Assembly (NCBI RefSeq): GCF_023898315.1
Contig: NC_064616.1
Span: forward strand, 545,343,602-545,407,601
Direction: 5' to 3'
DNA from: Schistocerca nitens
Taxonomy: Eukaryota > Arthropoda > Insecta > Orthoptera > Acrididae
DNA length: 64,000 nt
The notes beneath the pieces were generated by a model. That model searched no databases. It had not been told where the DNA came from and saw nothing but the letters and a program-made list of their open reading frames with translations. Positions within the stretch are counted from its first letter, which is position 1, and each line of letters opens with the position of its first letter. A program made the position numbers and the translations under genes. This document shows positions 1 to 10,392 of the stretch, piece by piece.

Positions 1-560
1 TTGGGTCGAAGGCGTACCAAATCTCAATCATGGGAGAATTTATGACGTGTACGAGGTGGTCTGGGTCCTAGGAAAGGAAACCAGCATACGAGTGCACTAA
101 AACACTGCCATACAATTTACGCGGTACATGTACTATGAAAAAGTGTTGTATTTTATATTTTCAGTTCATATAATTAATAACTTCTTTCATGTTTTCTACA
201 TCTTTCTTTTATATTATGAATATCCCCGCTTGAGTAACAATGTTATCAATCATCTAAGGAGTGATACAACATGAATACAAGTTATCGGGGTATTTCGTGT
301 TCCTTTTAAATTATGTAAACAACGAATTCCTTGTGCACATTGAATAGTATTAAATTTACTTATAATATGAAGCAGCTGACTGGTTTCTTTTTTTTTTGTC
401 AGTTACTTTGGAGTAACATGATTAAAAAAAATTACGAGGTCTAAGAGACGATATGTTTCTAGATACACACATCTGAGATATATGTCAGTTTAATGGTTAA
501 TAAGACCTTTTGCTAAAAATATCTCCTCCGATTCATTATTAACTGAATCCCCCAAGGATC
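1..560. other. No gene recognised
   Basis: AT-rich sequence with short homopolymer runs, including a T run near 390 and an A run near 425. I see no reading frame, tRNA-like box, terminal repeat or coding similarity that I can support. Confidence 0.6.
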
Positions 561-639
561 TCTGCGAGACACAGTAATCCATGGAATGTTTTGAGGAGAT
601 ACAGTGCTGGGCAATGGTTGAGTTACTTTCCTGTGAAAA

Positions 640-1085
640 GCTGTTGTCACGATCATGCTCAACGCAATTAGGCAGAATCTTAAGGAAGCTTCATGTCAAA
701 CAAATTCCGCCCACCATCAAAGACTTGTGTTTTTATCGGTTCAGTAAAGGACGATCTGAGATTGCAGAAGACTGGAATCTACAGACTACCGTATCACTGT
801 GGCCAAACATTCATTGGTCATACGACGCAAACAGTGCGTCAAAGATGCGTCGAACCTGATCGCCACACTCGCCTGTCGTAGCCCAGTAATTCAGCTGTAG
901 CCGGACATCGTGTCTCCACAGGACAAGCGATGTATTATTCTGCCATGGGAATCTTGGCCTCGGCGAAATCCGTCTACGATTCAATAATTAAGGAATCGAT
1001 GGAAATGCAATTAGCACGTCTTATTATTCGTGATGGCGGCTTTCACCTGAATAAGGCGTGGGACCTGGTGATTTCCTACATTTAA
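640..1085 (+). pseudogene. Penelope-like element GIY-YIG endonuclease tail
   Basis: The + strand frame from 693 to 1085 reads as the C-terminal GIY-YIG nuclease of a Penelope-like retroelement. The GIY signature is present (KTGIYRLPYHCG), followed by FIGHTTQTVRQRC, where the family has a YIG-type motif, and then a DRHTRL segment. One in-frame stop (TAG, 879-881) breaks the frame. The part behind the stop still matches the family in the same frame, ending in an IIRDGGFHLNKAW stretch before a stop at 1083-1085. In Penelope-like elements this domain nicks DNA next to the reverse transcriptase. No RT domain is visible upstream, so the copy is 5'-truncated, as is usual for retroelement insertions. 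The assignment rests on motif recognition. Confidence 0.72.
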
Positions 1086-1139
1086 TCAGAAAAAAATTTT
1101 TATGACCAGTGACACTGTCATTTAATTTGATTAATTTAG

Positions 1140-1345
1140 ACGTCTGAATTTTAACTCCGCCAGTGCGCATTCCAACAGAGATCGCGTATGTAGTATCTTA
1201 TTACGCATCCACCTGAACGCCACAGATGGAGCAATAAGCGTAGAGAACTTCGAAACTCAACAGAAGTCCCTCATGTTGCGTTTGCCTCTCCAGTGCAAAT
1301 CACTCACCTGAAGATGACTGAACGGTTGTCAGCCGAAATATCATG
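1140..1345 (+). other. 3' flank of the Penelope-like element with hammerhead-like core
   Basis: Sequence downstream of the GIY-YIG frame. At 1308-1338 it holds CTGAAGA, an extra T, a 5-bp stem (1316-1320 with 1330-1334, one mismatch) closing a 9-nt loop, then GAAA. This is the order of the conserved core of a hammerhead ribozyme. Hammerhead motifs are known from Penelope-like elements. The extra base after the CUGANGA box and the mismatch suggest a decayed or inactive version. Confidence 0.4.
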
Positions 1346-1389
1346 GCAAGAAGTCAATGTTATCCAGCTGCAGCCCCGAATGGAATGTT

Positions 1390-1956
1390 CTTTACGCCGG
1401 AAAAGTTTCTAGAATCTCAGGAGAGAGGGTATTTATTGACGGACTGCTCATTTTTTCGATTTCGCTCCTGTACTGGGGACCAGTCGGTAACACTAGTGCT
1501 TCCGTCTGCACACCTCGTGTAACGAATTGCTACAAAGAATGCGGTCGCTTTCGCTTCAAGTAATTACCCAAATGTCATTTAGACGTGTGGCTACGTAAGG
1601 TGTCGCTGTGTGAAAATAATGAAACTAGCATATCAGTGTGCTATTTGTAGCAGTACCAGGTCTTAGGTTAGAACGGAGTTACACGGTCGAGGAAAAAGGG
1701 GAGGGGGGTTGCCGAGACAAAATCTATGCTGGCATGAGTAGCTAATGGTATGGTAGTGTGGGACAGGAGCATCTCCAAGGCACACGAGTAAACGGTGCAA
1801 AAAACCTTAACCATTGAAGTAGTGACTATTACTATTGTTGGAAATTATTATTAACTAGCTGTGCATATAATCTCACAGTTGAACTGTTGGTACAGAAGTT
1901 TCTGTAAATCCTTAAACTAAAAGGTGGTTACCAGCTACGGTGCTATTACAGGGAGG
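1390..1956. other. No gene recognised
   Basis: Single-copy-looking sequence. The open frame at 1357-1563 has no recognisable motif, and I treat it as chance. Confidence 0.5.
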
Positions 1957-1966
1957 GCTAAATGAG

Positions 1967-2166
1967 CGCCGGCCGGAATGGCCGTGCGGTTCTGGGCGCT
2001 ACAGTCTGGAACCGAGCGACCGCTACGATCGCAGGTCCGAATCCTGCCTCGGGCATGGATGTGCGTGATGTCCTTAGGTTAGCTAGGTTTAATTAGTTCT
2101 AAGTTCTAGGCGACTAATGACCTGAGAAGTTGAGTCGCATAGTGCTCAGAGCCATTTGAACCATTT
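1967..2166 (+). mobile_element. tRNA-derived SINE, full length
   Basis: The tRNA-like head contains a box-A-like GGCCGTGCGGTTCT and a box-B-like GGTCCGAATCC. It is followed by the body (GATGTCCTTAGGTTAG, then a GACTAATGACCT segment) and the end TTTGAACCATTT. The insertion is flanked by a perfect 10-bp target duplication, gctaaatgag, at 1957-1966 and 2167-2176, which fixes both ends. Transcription would be by RNA polymerase III from the internal boxes, with mobilisation in trans by a LINE. Confidence 0.93.
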
Positions 2167-2176
2167 GCTAAATGAG

Positions 2177-3154
2177 AACGGCCACAAGGACTCTCCTAAA
2201 TGAAACAGACCATAGAAGGGAAAATTGTACATCCTGGGAAGTACATGGATTAGATTCCACTGCTAGAATTAAAAGGTGCGTGCACACTTCAACAGCCATG
2301 CTCATATTATTCATCACATATGTTAAAACAACTATGTCTCGAATCGTCGTATCTGAGCCGTCCATTCACGTTGATGATCGTCAAAATGCTAGGGAATGTA
2401 GAAGCATCGTGTTATTGAACTACTACTAATATGTGCAATTTGTGAACAGTCGTCTCACCAGCAATAAAAGTGAAACTGAAAGTAGGCAGCCAGTCGGCCG
2501 TTATCATGGAAGTATTCTCGATTTCATACTTTAATATTTCATACATCCATTTGATGTCACGTTTCCACCATCGGAGGCGTGTGAAGCATCTTTTGATGCT
2601 TAGCTATAGTGAAACTACTACACCTCGTCTTAAGTGACATTATTAGGAGTTGTGTTGATTATTACCCACAGATTCCTGTGAGAGAAATATCGATCATGGA
2701 AACGATATTGCGGTCACCCGTATTTTTACTTTATTAAAGGTCTGTTTAGGGGCAAAATGTGGCCACTCTTCCCCCTTCGTTTTCACCAACTCCTGCTTGT
2801 GATTCGCTAAAATCACGATTTTGGCCATAATGAACTCTTCAGTTATATCTATAGCATAGGACGTATTATGTTTTAAGAAGTTTACACTGAAATATTGTAA
2901 CACTATAATTTCGTCTTAACTTTTTGAGCTCAGAAGAAAGAGAAATTTTATAAGCTACCTATTGAGGGGAGAGATGCTACAATAATTTTTATGCATTAGC
3001 GCAGATCATCTTAAGATTTAGATTTCTCATACGAGTATTATCGTGTAACAGAAATCTTCCATGTTTTAACTCGAAAGGATTCATGATCAACGTTTCCCCG
3101 TAATGATGGGGTTAAATATTTCAAAAATAAATGCCTTTTACTTGTCTGTAGAGG
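2177..3154. other. No gene recognised
   Basis: Mixed AT-rich sequence. Overlapping short frames on both strands (2168-2429, 2694-2903) show no domain signature. Confidence 0.5.
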
Positions 3155-3194
3155 CATTGTCTGATCAGAAGTATTCTGACACTTGTTTGCAGAA

Positions 3195-4151
3195 ATTAAT
3201 GTGGGGTGTGCCCTACCTTCACTTTTATTAAAGCTTGAACTGTGCCAAGGACACCTTAATTGAGGGTCTCGATGTCTGTGGAAGAATTGCATTACATTCG
3301 TCCTGAAGAGCCGAAATCAACGAAGGTACGGATTTGGACGTAGGATCTGTAGCGAAATCGATGTTCTACCTGATCCGAAGGTGTTCCTTTGGTATCAGGT
3401 CAGGACTCCGCCTAGGCCAGTCGATTTCAGAAATATAATTGTCCTCAAACCGTCCCTTCATAAATGTTGCTTCATGGCAGAGTGCATTGTCATGCTGATT
3501 CTGTTATCGTCTACGAACTCTCCCCTACTGTATGCAGTACACAATGCTTCAAAATGTGTTCAAGTCCTCTCACATTTAGGATTCTCTTAAGATTAATAAG
3601 GGAACCATACACTAATCACGAAAAGCAACTCTATATCATAACAACACCTCCTGTGCGCTTCACTGTCGGCTACACATGATGCCAGGTAGCATTCTCTAGT
3701 CATTCGCCACACCCAAACACTTCCATCGGATTGCCATTAGTTATAGCTTGATTTACCACTCGAAATCAGTCGCTTCGATTCATCCAATTTCCAGTGGTGT
3801 CGCTCTTTTCATGACCTCAAGAGACGCTTAGCATTGACAACAGAAATATGTGACTCACGAGAAACTGCTCGACCACTGTCCCCCATTCTTTTTAACGCCA
3901 TAGACATAGTCATTGCGCTAGCTGGACTGCTTGTGTAACTTTGGAATTCACGAATGATTTCTTCGGCTGAGTTCATATAATTTTTTACAATCACTTCTCG
4001 CAGTGCTAGACAGTCCCTGCCCTTCAGATCTGCCTGTTCCTAGTTTAGCTGTGGTTGTCTTTTGCAGTTTCCACTCCAGAGTCACATCACCAACAGTCGA
4101 CTTGGGCAGCTTTACAAGAGTTGAAGTGTCCCTGATAGATTTACTGCTCAT
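3195..4151 (-). pseudogene. Tc1-like transposase A, main part
   Basis: Read on the - strand from 4151, the sequence starts with a helix-turn-helix region (KSIRDTSTLVKLPKSTVGDV). An AKLGTGRSEG linker follows, then a second HTH region (EEIIREFQSYTSSPASAMTM, VSRESHISVVNAKR), the W-SDGSVWVW block of the catalytic domain, and a degenerate DPN-type end near 3200. Several frameshifts and stops break it. Tc1-like transposases are DDE enzymes of about 340 residues that insert at TA. The first catalytic Asp region is damaged (SSGKSSYN where SDES is usual), so this copy cannot be active. The N-terminus lies beyond the nested element, at about 5984-6075. Confidence 0.75.
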
Positions 4152-4154
4152 ATA

Positions 4155-5981
4155 CAGGGTGAGTTACTAACTATTGCCACTTAGAATAACTCCGAAAGTA
4201 TGATAGCAGCGGAAAAGCCTGTGGGGAAAAGTTGCTTAGTACAACGGGGGCCATAATATGATGTTGGTTTTTTGTGATAGGTTGGTACACGCTAGAGATC
4301 TTAAGGTGAACTTAGTTTTTTTTATTTTTAAGTGGAGTGCTACACTGTGGTACTTATTGTCTGATTGTGGCTATCGAGACGAATCAAATGATGTGTAACG
4401 ATAATGTCTTTGAAAGTCAAGAAAAGTCAAAAAGGTGGAGTGAACGTTCATTTACAGAAGGTGTTGGAAGTGATGACCATTGGTGTCAACACGGTGCTGC
4501 AATTTTTGGAGCATGGATTGAGTGGTAATCCTTATCACTTCTGCATATATCGAAGCACATACTCTGACAATTCTCTCTCGTATATCGGGCAAATAGCCAA
4601 TATTCGCCGAATACGGCGTATCAATACAACGTGCCATTTCCATGTGAAAACCATTAGACGTTTTCGCAATACAACACTAATAGGAACGGTAAGACTAATA
4701 TGGACGAATCAAGCAAATTTTAATGATGTATTCCTTCGAAGAACTGGTCGATATGCTTCTCATTTACGGAGAATGCCAACGAAATTCTATGAGAGATAGA
4801 GACTTACACGCTGAAAGATATCCTCACCGTACTCTCCCGACACGTCGTACATTGAATTACGTGTACCATAAACTGAGAACAACTGGATCTTTAACGCATC
4901 GTTAAAGATATCTGGCAAACAAAAGTTACTAACGAGGGAACGGAAATTGGTACTCTTGCCACTGTGGTTCTAAATCCCTTTGTTAGTTCGCGTGAAATTG
5001 CAAGGGAATCTGGCATGAGCCAGAGTAGTGTTGTTCGTGTTCTGCATCGTCACAAATATCATCCTTAACATATTAGTCTCCACCAACAATTAACTCGTAC
5101 GACTTGTATGCGTCGCATTGTATTCTGCCGATAGGCTCACCTTCAGATTCAGAGGGATGATACATTTATTAATTTGATTTTATTTACTGACGAGGCTACA
5201 TTCACGAACCATGGAAATGCTAGTTTGCATAAGGTGCATTATTGGGCAACTGAAAGTCCATGTTGGCTGCGGGATGTTGCACACTAAAAACCGTGGTCGC
5301 TGAATGTATGGTGTGGGATTCTGGAGGACAGAATTATAGGCCCCTATTCCATCGAAGGAAATCTTAATGGTAGGAATTACACCACGATTCTGCAGAAATA
5401 TTATGTATGTTATTGGAAGAAATACCTTTAGGAACAAAGAACAGAATGTGGTATCAACACGATCGGTGCCGGTACATTTTTCGCTGATGGCTAGAAACGA
5501 GATGCTGAGACAATTCCCAAATCATTGGATTGGACGCCTGTGGATTATTCCTTGTGGGGATTCGTATAAGACATTGGTTATAAAGATGCTCCAACTACAC
5601 CTGAAGATATGCGAGAGAGAATTGTGAGAGTATGTGATAAGGAATACCACTCAATCCATGATAAGAAGATTGCAGCATTGCATTGTTACCAATGGTTATC
5701 ACTTCGAACACTTTCTGTAAATGGACGTTCATACCACCTTTGTGACTTCCGTTGACCTTCACGGATGTTAATGTTATACATCATTGGATTCGTCTCGATA
5801 GCCGCTATCAGAAAATAAGTACCAAATTATAGCATCCCATTAACAAAAGCGATCCCACCAAGCAACAAAAAAGTCATGTTATGGTCCTCGATGTCCCATG
5901 CAACTTTTGTCCCACAAACCCTTCAGCTACTACCACACTTTAGGAGATATTCTAGGTGACAATAGTTAGTGACTCACCATG
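4155..5981 (+). mobile_element. Mariner-type transposon with ~400-bp inverted repeats
   Basis: The ends are cagggtgagttactaacta (4155) and its inverse (ending 5981), flanked by TA at 4153-4154 and 5982-5983. The inverted similarity continues inward on both sides to about 4583 and 5607, so the terminal repeats are about 375-430 bp. The left arm carries about 40 extra bases. Between them lies a broken + strand transposase. It sits inside the coding region of Tc1-like transposon A and is therefore younger than A. Confidence 0.85.
4723..5755 (+). pseudogene. Mariner-type transposase with DUF4817-like N-terminus
   Basis: The frame opening at 4723 has the N-terminal DNA-binding region seen in many insect mariner-like transposases: VDMLLIYGECQRNS, then YPHRTLPTRRTLNYVYHKL and TTGSLTHR. 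After many stops and frameshifts the C-terminal part reappears: DWTPVDYSLWGFV, then APTTPEDMRERIVRV and a final HYQW-type end, which lies within the right inverted repeat. Catalysis by a DDE/D-type core is inferred from the family. The first catalytic block is not readable. This is a dead copy. Confidence 0.7.
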
Positions 5982-5983
5982 TA

Positions 5984-6136
5984 ACCAATGACTCCTCCAT
6001 TTCTAAATTACTGACCTCTCCTGTCCGCGACATCCTGGCGTTACTGATTCTCTGTCGACAACAAAACATTCCAAGGCTCTTTTAACACTGTCGAGTCCAC
6101 ATCTCATGAAGTCAAAATTTCTACTCCACATTTCAC
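5984..6136 (-). pseudogene. Tc1-like transposase A, displaced N-terminal piece
   Basis: Removing the element at 4155-5981 with one TA copy brings a - strand frame ending NLEMEESLVT next to the MSSKSIRD start at 4151. That is the expected order for the N-terminus of this Tc1-like family. The fit supports insertion of the mariner-type element into the coding region. The piece is short and degenerate. Confidence 0.5.
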
Positions 6137-6137
6137 A

Positions 6138-7333
6138 CACTGTTTGATGAAAAGTATCCGGACACCCCCAAAAACATACGTTCTACACATTAGATGCATT
6201 GTGCTGCTAACTACTGCTATGTACTCCATATCAGCGACTCAGTCATCAGACACCGTAAGAGAGCAGAATGGGGCCCTCCGGGGAACTCATGGACTTCGAA
6301 CATTATCAGGTGATAGGGTGTCACTTGTGCCATACGTCCACACCCGACATTTCCACAGTCGTGAACATCCCTACGTCCTCTCTCTCCGATGTAATAGTGA
6401 AGTGGAAACGTGAAGGGATACGGACAGCATAAAAGCGTACAGGCCAAACTCGTCTGTTGAATGACAGAGATCACAGCTGATGACAGTTGAAGAGGATCGT
6501 AATGTGCGATAGCCAGACATATATCCAAACCATCACACAGGAATTCCAAACTGCATCAGGATCAACTGCAAGTACTACGACAGTTAGGCGGGAGGTGAGA
6601 ATACTTGGATTTCATGGTTGCCCGGCTGCACCTAAGCCACACATCACGCCGGTAAATGCCAAACGACGCTCCGATTAGTGTAAGCATCGTAAACATTGGT
6701 CGATTCAACAGTGGGAAAACGTTGTGTTTAATGACGAATCACGGTACACAATGTGGCGATCCGATGGCAGGGTGTGGGTATGGCAAATGCCGTGTGAACG
6801 TCATCTGCCAGTGTGTGTAGTGGCAACAGTAAAATTCGGAGGCGGTTTTGTTGTGGTGTTGTCGAGTTTCTCATTGAGGGGGCTTGCACTCATTTTTGTT
6901 TTGCCTGGTACAGCACAGGCCTACATTGATATTTTAAGCACCTTCATGGTTCCCACTGTTGAAGAGCAATTCGGGGATGGCGATTGCATCGTTCAACACG
7001 ATCGAGCACCTGATCATAAAGTACGGCCAGTGTCGGAGTGGTTACACGACAGTAACATCCCTGTAATGGACTGGTCTGCACAGAGTCCTGATCTGAATCT
7101 TATAGAACAGCTTTGGGATGTTTTGGAACGCCGAATTCGTGCCAGGCCTCACCGACCGACATGGATACCTCTCCTCAGTTCAGCACTACGTGAAGAATGG
7201 GCTGCCAGTCCTCAAGAGACCTTCCAGTACCTGATTGAACGTATGCCTGCAAGAGTGGAAGCTGTCATCAATTCTAAGTGTGGGCCAACTCCGTATTTCA
7301 GGTAGGTGTGCGGATAATTTTGATCACACAGTG
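6138..7333 (+). mobile_element. Tc1-like transposon B, complete but dead
   Basis: The inverted ends are cactgtttgatgaaaagtat (6138) and its counterpart ending at 7333 (gatcacacagtg). The right flank is TA (7334-7335). The left flank is CA, which may be a mutated TA. Total length is 1,196 bp, normal for a Tc1-like element. It appears to sit in the 5' end of transposon A, because an inverted-repeat-like end of A follows directly at 7336-7366. Confidence 0.85.
6268..7305 (+). pseudogene. Tc1-like transposase B
   Basis: One uninterrupted phase of 346 codons runs from ATG 6268 to the stop at 7303-7305, with four in-frame stops (6430-6432, 6478-6480, 6481-6483, 6676-6678) and no net frameshift. 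The HTH part (PSGELMDFEHYQVIGCH) leads to the bipartite DNA-binding region and the DDE core. The catalytic residues are still visible: D in VFNDESRYTMW, D in VQHDRAPDHK and E in DLNLIEQLWDVLE, with the DD34E spacing of Tc1. The C-terminus has the usual GPTPYF ending. Decay by point stops alone suggests it is younger than transposon A. A second copy of the same family lies at 44335-45768. Confidence 0.9.
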
Positions 7334-7366
7334 TACAGGTTTCGGGCCACTTTTCATCAAAAAGTG

Positions 7367-8640
7367 TTGTCGAAATATCCAACATTTTTAACTCAAAGGA
7401 TTACTTTGTATTTTTCTATATCTCACAGACACTCAGTGGGTGTTTCTTCAATTCAAAGGGTTAACAAGCTGCCATAACGATAAGTGTGGTTTATGAGATC
7501 ATATGCCAAGAATTAAATCCCACTATAAAAGACAACCATATAGTTATTCTGTACTAGGTTCAGAGAACACCACACAAAATGGAAATTAAAGAAATATCAA
7601 ATAATAGATACAGAAGTCTTACAAGTAGTGGGAAGGGTTGCAAAGTTTGCTCTATAAGAAATATTAGAAATGAAGCAAATCATGTATCCCTACTTTTACT
7701 GATCGGCAGGATGTCTCAAATGAATTATTTACCCTTTAAGATAATGTTGTTACTTCAACACAGGAAAGAAGCGTGTGAGTTTTGGTGCCTTGGAATCATC
7801 ATTCATGGGTAATCAAACAAATACTTATTTACATAAGCAACATCATGAGCCCTGTGCACATAGCTCTATTCCAGTGTATGATATGTAACACAGATGTTAT
7901 CCTAATAAGTGTCATGAAGCTGTTCAGTACAGATGTAATTGTTCTACAAGTAAAATATTTAAAAGAACTTGTACGTTCTAGGGCGAGAAGCAATAGATTA
8001 AAAGATCTGACATGTTCTCTTTTCTTTGGTGCCATCTTTGGAATCAGTTTTTTACGGCAAAATGTTCTTACAGCTCGAAACCTAGATTGTACGAATATAA
8101 GGCAACTGGCACAGTTCATCTTGTTATTGTTTCATTTTGTTTCGTGAGAAATCCTAAACCCTTTAAGGCTGCTACATGCTTGTTTAATGGATAATTATCT
8201 TTAATGTATTGTTACAGTAAAGAGGCCAAAGGTCTTAAAAAAGGATACAAATGCTAATATAATCGAAAAAGTACAGACATGTTGATACTGTTGACTGCAT
8301 GTCCATTATCCCTAAGCCATTTATATTTTGTACAATACTTTTATTCTGGAAAATTTCCTCAACAATAATATAATTTTACTACTCAAGTTGTATACTGGCG
8401 CTAGGTGCGTTCAGTGTGGCGTAGTGGTTGGCAGGACCTGGCGTTCTGCCAGTCGCCACTGCACATTTTTTATGCTTGAATAGTCTGGAATATACGATGA
8501 TGACAAAAATAACAGCACTCTCTGACCAGGACACCAGTTCTGTTTAGACTGTGTGTTGATGTTCGTAACACATGTATTTTCAGTGCTAGGTGTTCTATTT
8601 CACTGACGATTCTGTTTTCGAATTTCTGTTACAACTGACA
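7367..8640. other. No gene recognised
   Basis: Overlapping frames at 7782-8147 (+) and 7829-8119 (-) are open but show no motif. A tRNA-box-A-like string (gtggcgtagtggttggc, about 8417-8433) has no matching box B. Confidence 0.5.
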
Positions 8641-8869
8641 CTGTAATTGCAACAGACATTGTTTGGTGAGGACGCTGAGTACTTCAGAATACCTACAGCA
8701 CATCCTTCCAGTTTGATAACATTAAAACCGTCTCTTACACAGACAGGAACCAGAATAAATACAGTAAATCTTACGAATGGTACGTATGTTCGTGAGACCA
8801 GCGTATTCCAAGCCAGCTATACATCAGGCATCTATCACTGTGATCCTGATACGCTGGTCAGGATACAAC

Positions 8870-9180
8870 GAAATGGCCAAACAGATTCGACGGAGTAGGC
8901 AGATATAACGGGAGGCATGACATGATATTTGGCAAACGTGTACTTTTACTTGGGAGCCAAAGACCAGCAATGGTTCGAGGGCAATGAAGAGGATATCTGT
9001 AGCTGTGACAAATTCTAAGGCCAAGTGAAGATAACATTTACCGGCAATCAGCAGCAAACCCGCTTAAATAAGCGAAAGGACAACTGATGAGTAGTCCTTA
9101 ACGTCTTGCTGGAACGGCAGCCTTACATAAGGAATGTTCCCTGTCATCGTACAGGGGTACGAACAAATCACCTAGGTGCT
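8870..9180 (+). pseudogene. Gypsy A gag remnant
   Basis: A broken frame contains YLGAKDQQWFEGNEEDICSC, which resembles the W-F-E-N-E block of Gypsy capsid (retrotransposon Gag) domains. Stops and shifts surround it. The gene would package genomic RNA in a virus-like particle. The call depends on this one block and on the pol that follows. Confidence 0.5.
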
Positions 9181-9229
9181 TAATTCAGGAAAACTTAGTG
9201 AAGCGACCATCTATGGAAGTGAGGCCGCC

Positions 9230-10186
9230 ACAGATGAGAACCCTCCAAATGACGGAGAATCTATTCGACGTCATCGTCGATGGCCAACGTGTCCGGATGC
9301 TAGTCGACCTTGTTGGCTTCTTTCTGTGTAATGGTAAATGCTTATCGTCGTCCACTAAATGAGATTACGTTCCATTGTATGATAGTGGTTTCGCCGAAGA
9401 TCGCAAATGGGAAATGCATGTATTGCAAGAACAACAATCAATGACAGACAATATACTGTCGAATTGTCGTTTTGACAGAATATTGTCACGATATTTTTGG
9501 ATGAGACTTTTTGCAGGTATCATTAGCAGTCAAGGACCGTGGAAGATCACAGCTCCAGATGGACAACCTGTTCCAGCAACCGCATATAAAATGGTTGAGC
9601 TGGGCGACTGTTTGCCGTTGAAGTCATCGTCATCCCGCCATCAATGATGCGAGCTTCAGTCTTCGATCGAAGTGTAAAGCTTTTGTCTATTGCGAAAAGC
9701 TACCCAGACGTACAAAAGAAATCTACATTCCAGAGACTATCAAATGCTTTTTAGGTGGTCAAGGAAAAGTTTGGTTCACTGTTACGAGCAACCTTAAGGT
9801 ATGTGGATAGCGACAGTCGAAACAGGCCAGAAATGGCACCTTAATGTCATCGACGAAGAATCCTGCAACAGTACCACTACAGACAACGCAGGTGAAGAAG
9901 CTACTATCGATTTGCCAGTAGGACTTGACCTGGCCAAAGAACTACGTCGGCGAGTGTTTGGCGTTCCGTGCCTGTTTTCGAATGCGTTCAAACCCGGAGT
10001 GGAGAAAGACATAGTGGCCCATGATAGAACACCATACCAGCACTGGGGACCATCCACCTTGCAGCCAGCACTGGTATAGGGCGTCGCTTGCTAAACCACA
10101 CACAATTCTGGGGGACTTGGGAAGTGTGCTGCATGATAACATAATTAAACCTTCAGAGTCTATGGTCTTGCCCTGTGATCCTCGTG
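9230..10186 (+). pseudogene. Gypsy A protease and RT N-terminal part
   Basis: A frame near 9250 reads NLFDVIVDGQRVRMLVDLVG, where retroviral-type aspartic proteases have LVDTGA. The catalytic DTG is therefore changed to DLV. Further on, the linker continues in the frames 9375-9647 and 9801-10079. The RT begins near 10130 with a KPSESMVLPCDP-type segment corresponding to the KPS-SPW-SPVVLV block of Gypsy RT. The SINE at 10187 interrupts the RT directly after it. Confidence 0.65.
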
Positions 10187-10382
10187 GGTTCAAATGGATC
10201 TGAGCACTATGGGACGTAACATCTTAGGTCATCAGTCCCCTACAACGTAGAACTACTTAAACCTAACTAACCTAAGGACATCACACACATACATGCCCTA
10301 TGCAGGATTCGAAAGTGCGACCGTAGAGATATAGCGGTTCCAGAGTGAAGCGCCTAGAACCGCTCGGTCACACCGGCCGGCC
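10187..10382 (-). mobile_element. tRNA-derived SINE inside Gypsy A RT
   Basis: Inverted copy of the SINE: the end TTTGAACC is at the left (gggttcaaatgg), the body is inverted (cctaaggacatcacacaca), and the tRNA-like head is at the right (ccggccgg near 10372-10381). Imperfect target duplications flank it: tgatcctcgtg (10176-10186) and tgatcatcatg (10383-10393), 9 of 11 matching. Both lie where Gypsy RT encodes its V-I-(L/V)-V strand. Confidence 0.88.
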
Positions 10383-10392
10383 TGATCATCAT

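Larger units (their letters stand above)
3155..7366 (-). mobile_element. Tc1-like transposon A, carrying two nested transposons
   Basis: The left terminal repeat starts at 3155 (cattgtctgatcagaagtat). A degenerate matching repeat, inverted, lies at 7336-7366. Between them is a - strand Tc1-like transposase, interrupted by a mariner-type element (4155-5981) and followed by a second Tc1-like element (6138-7333). The right boundary is less certain than the left, because the two terminal repeats agree at only about two thirds of positions. Confidence 0.55.

Noticed and set aside
8400..8470. tRNA or SINE head near 8417
   Set aside because: Box-A-like string only; no box B, no body and no duplication.
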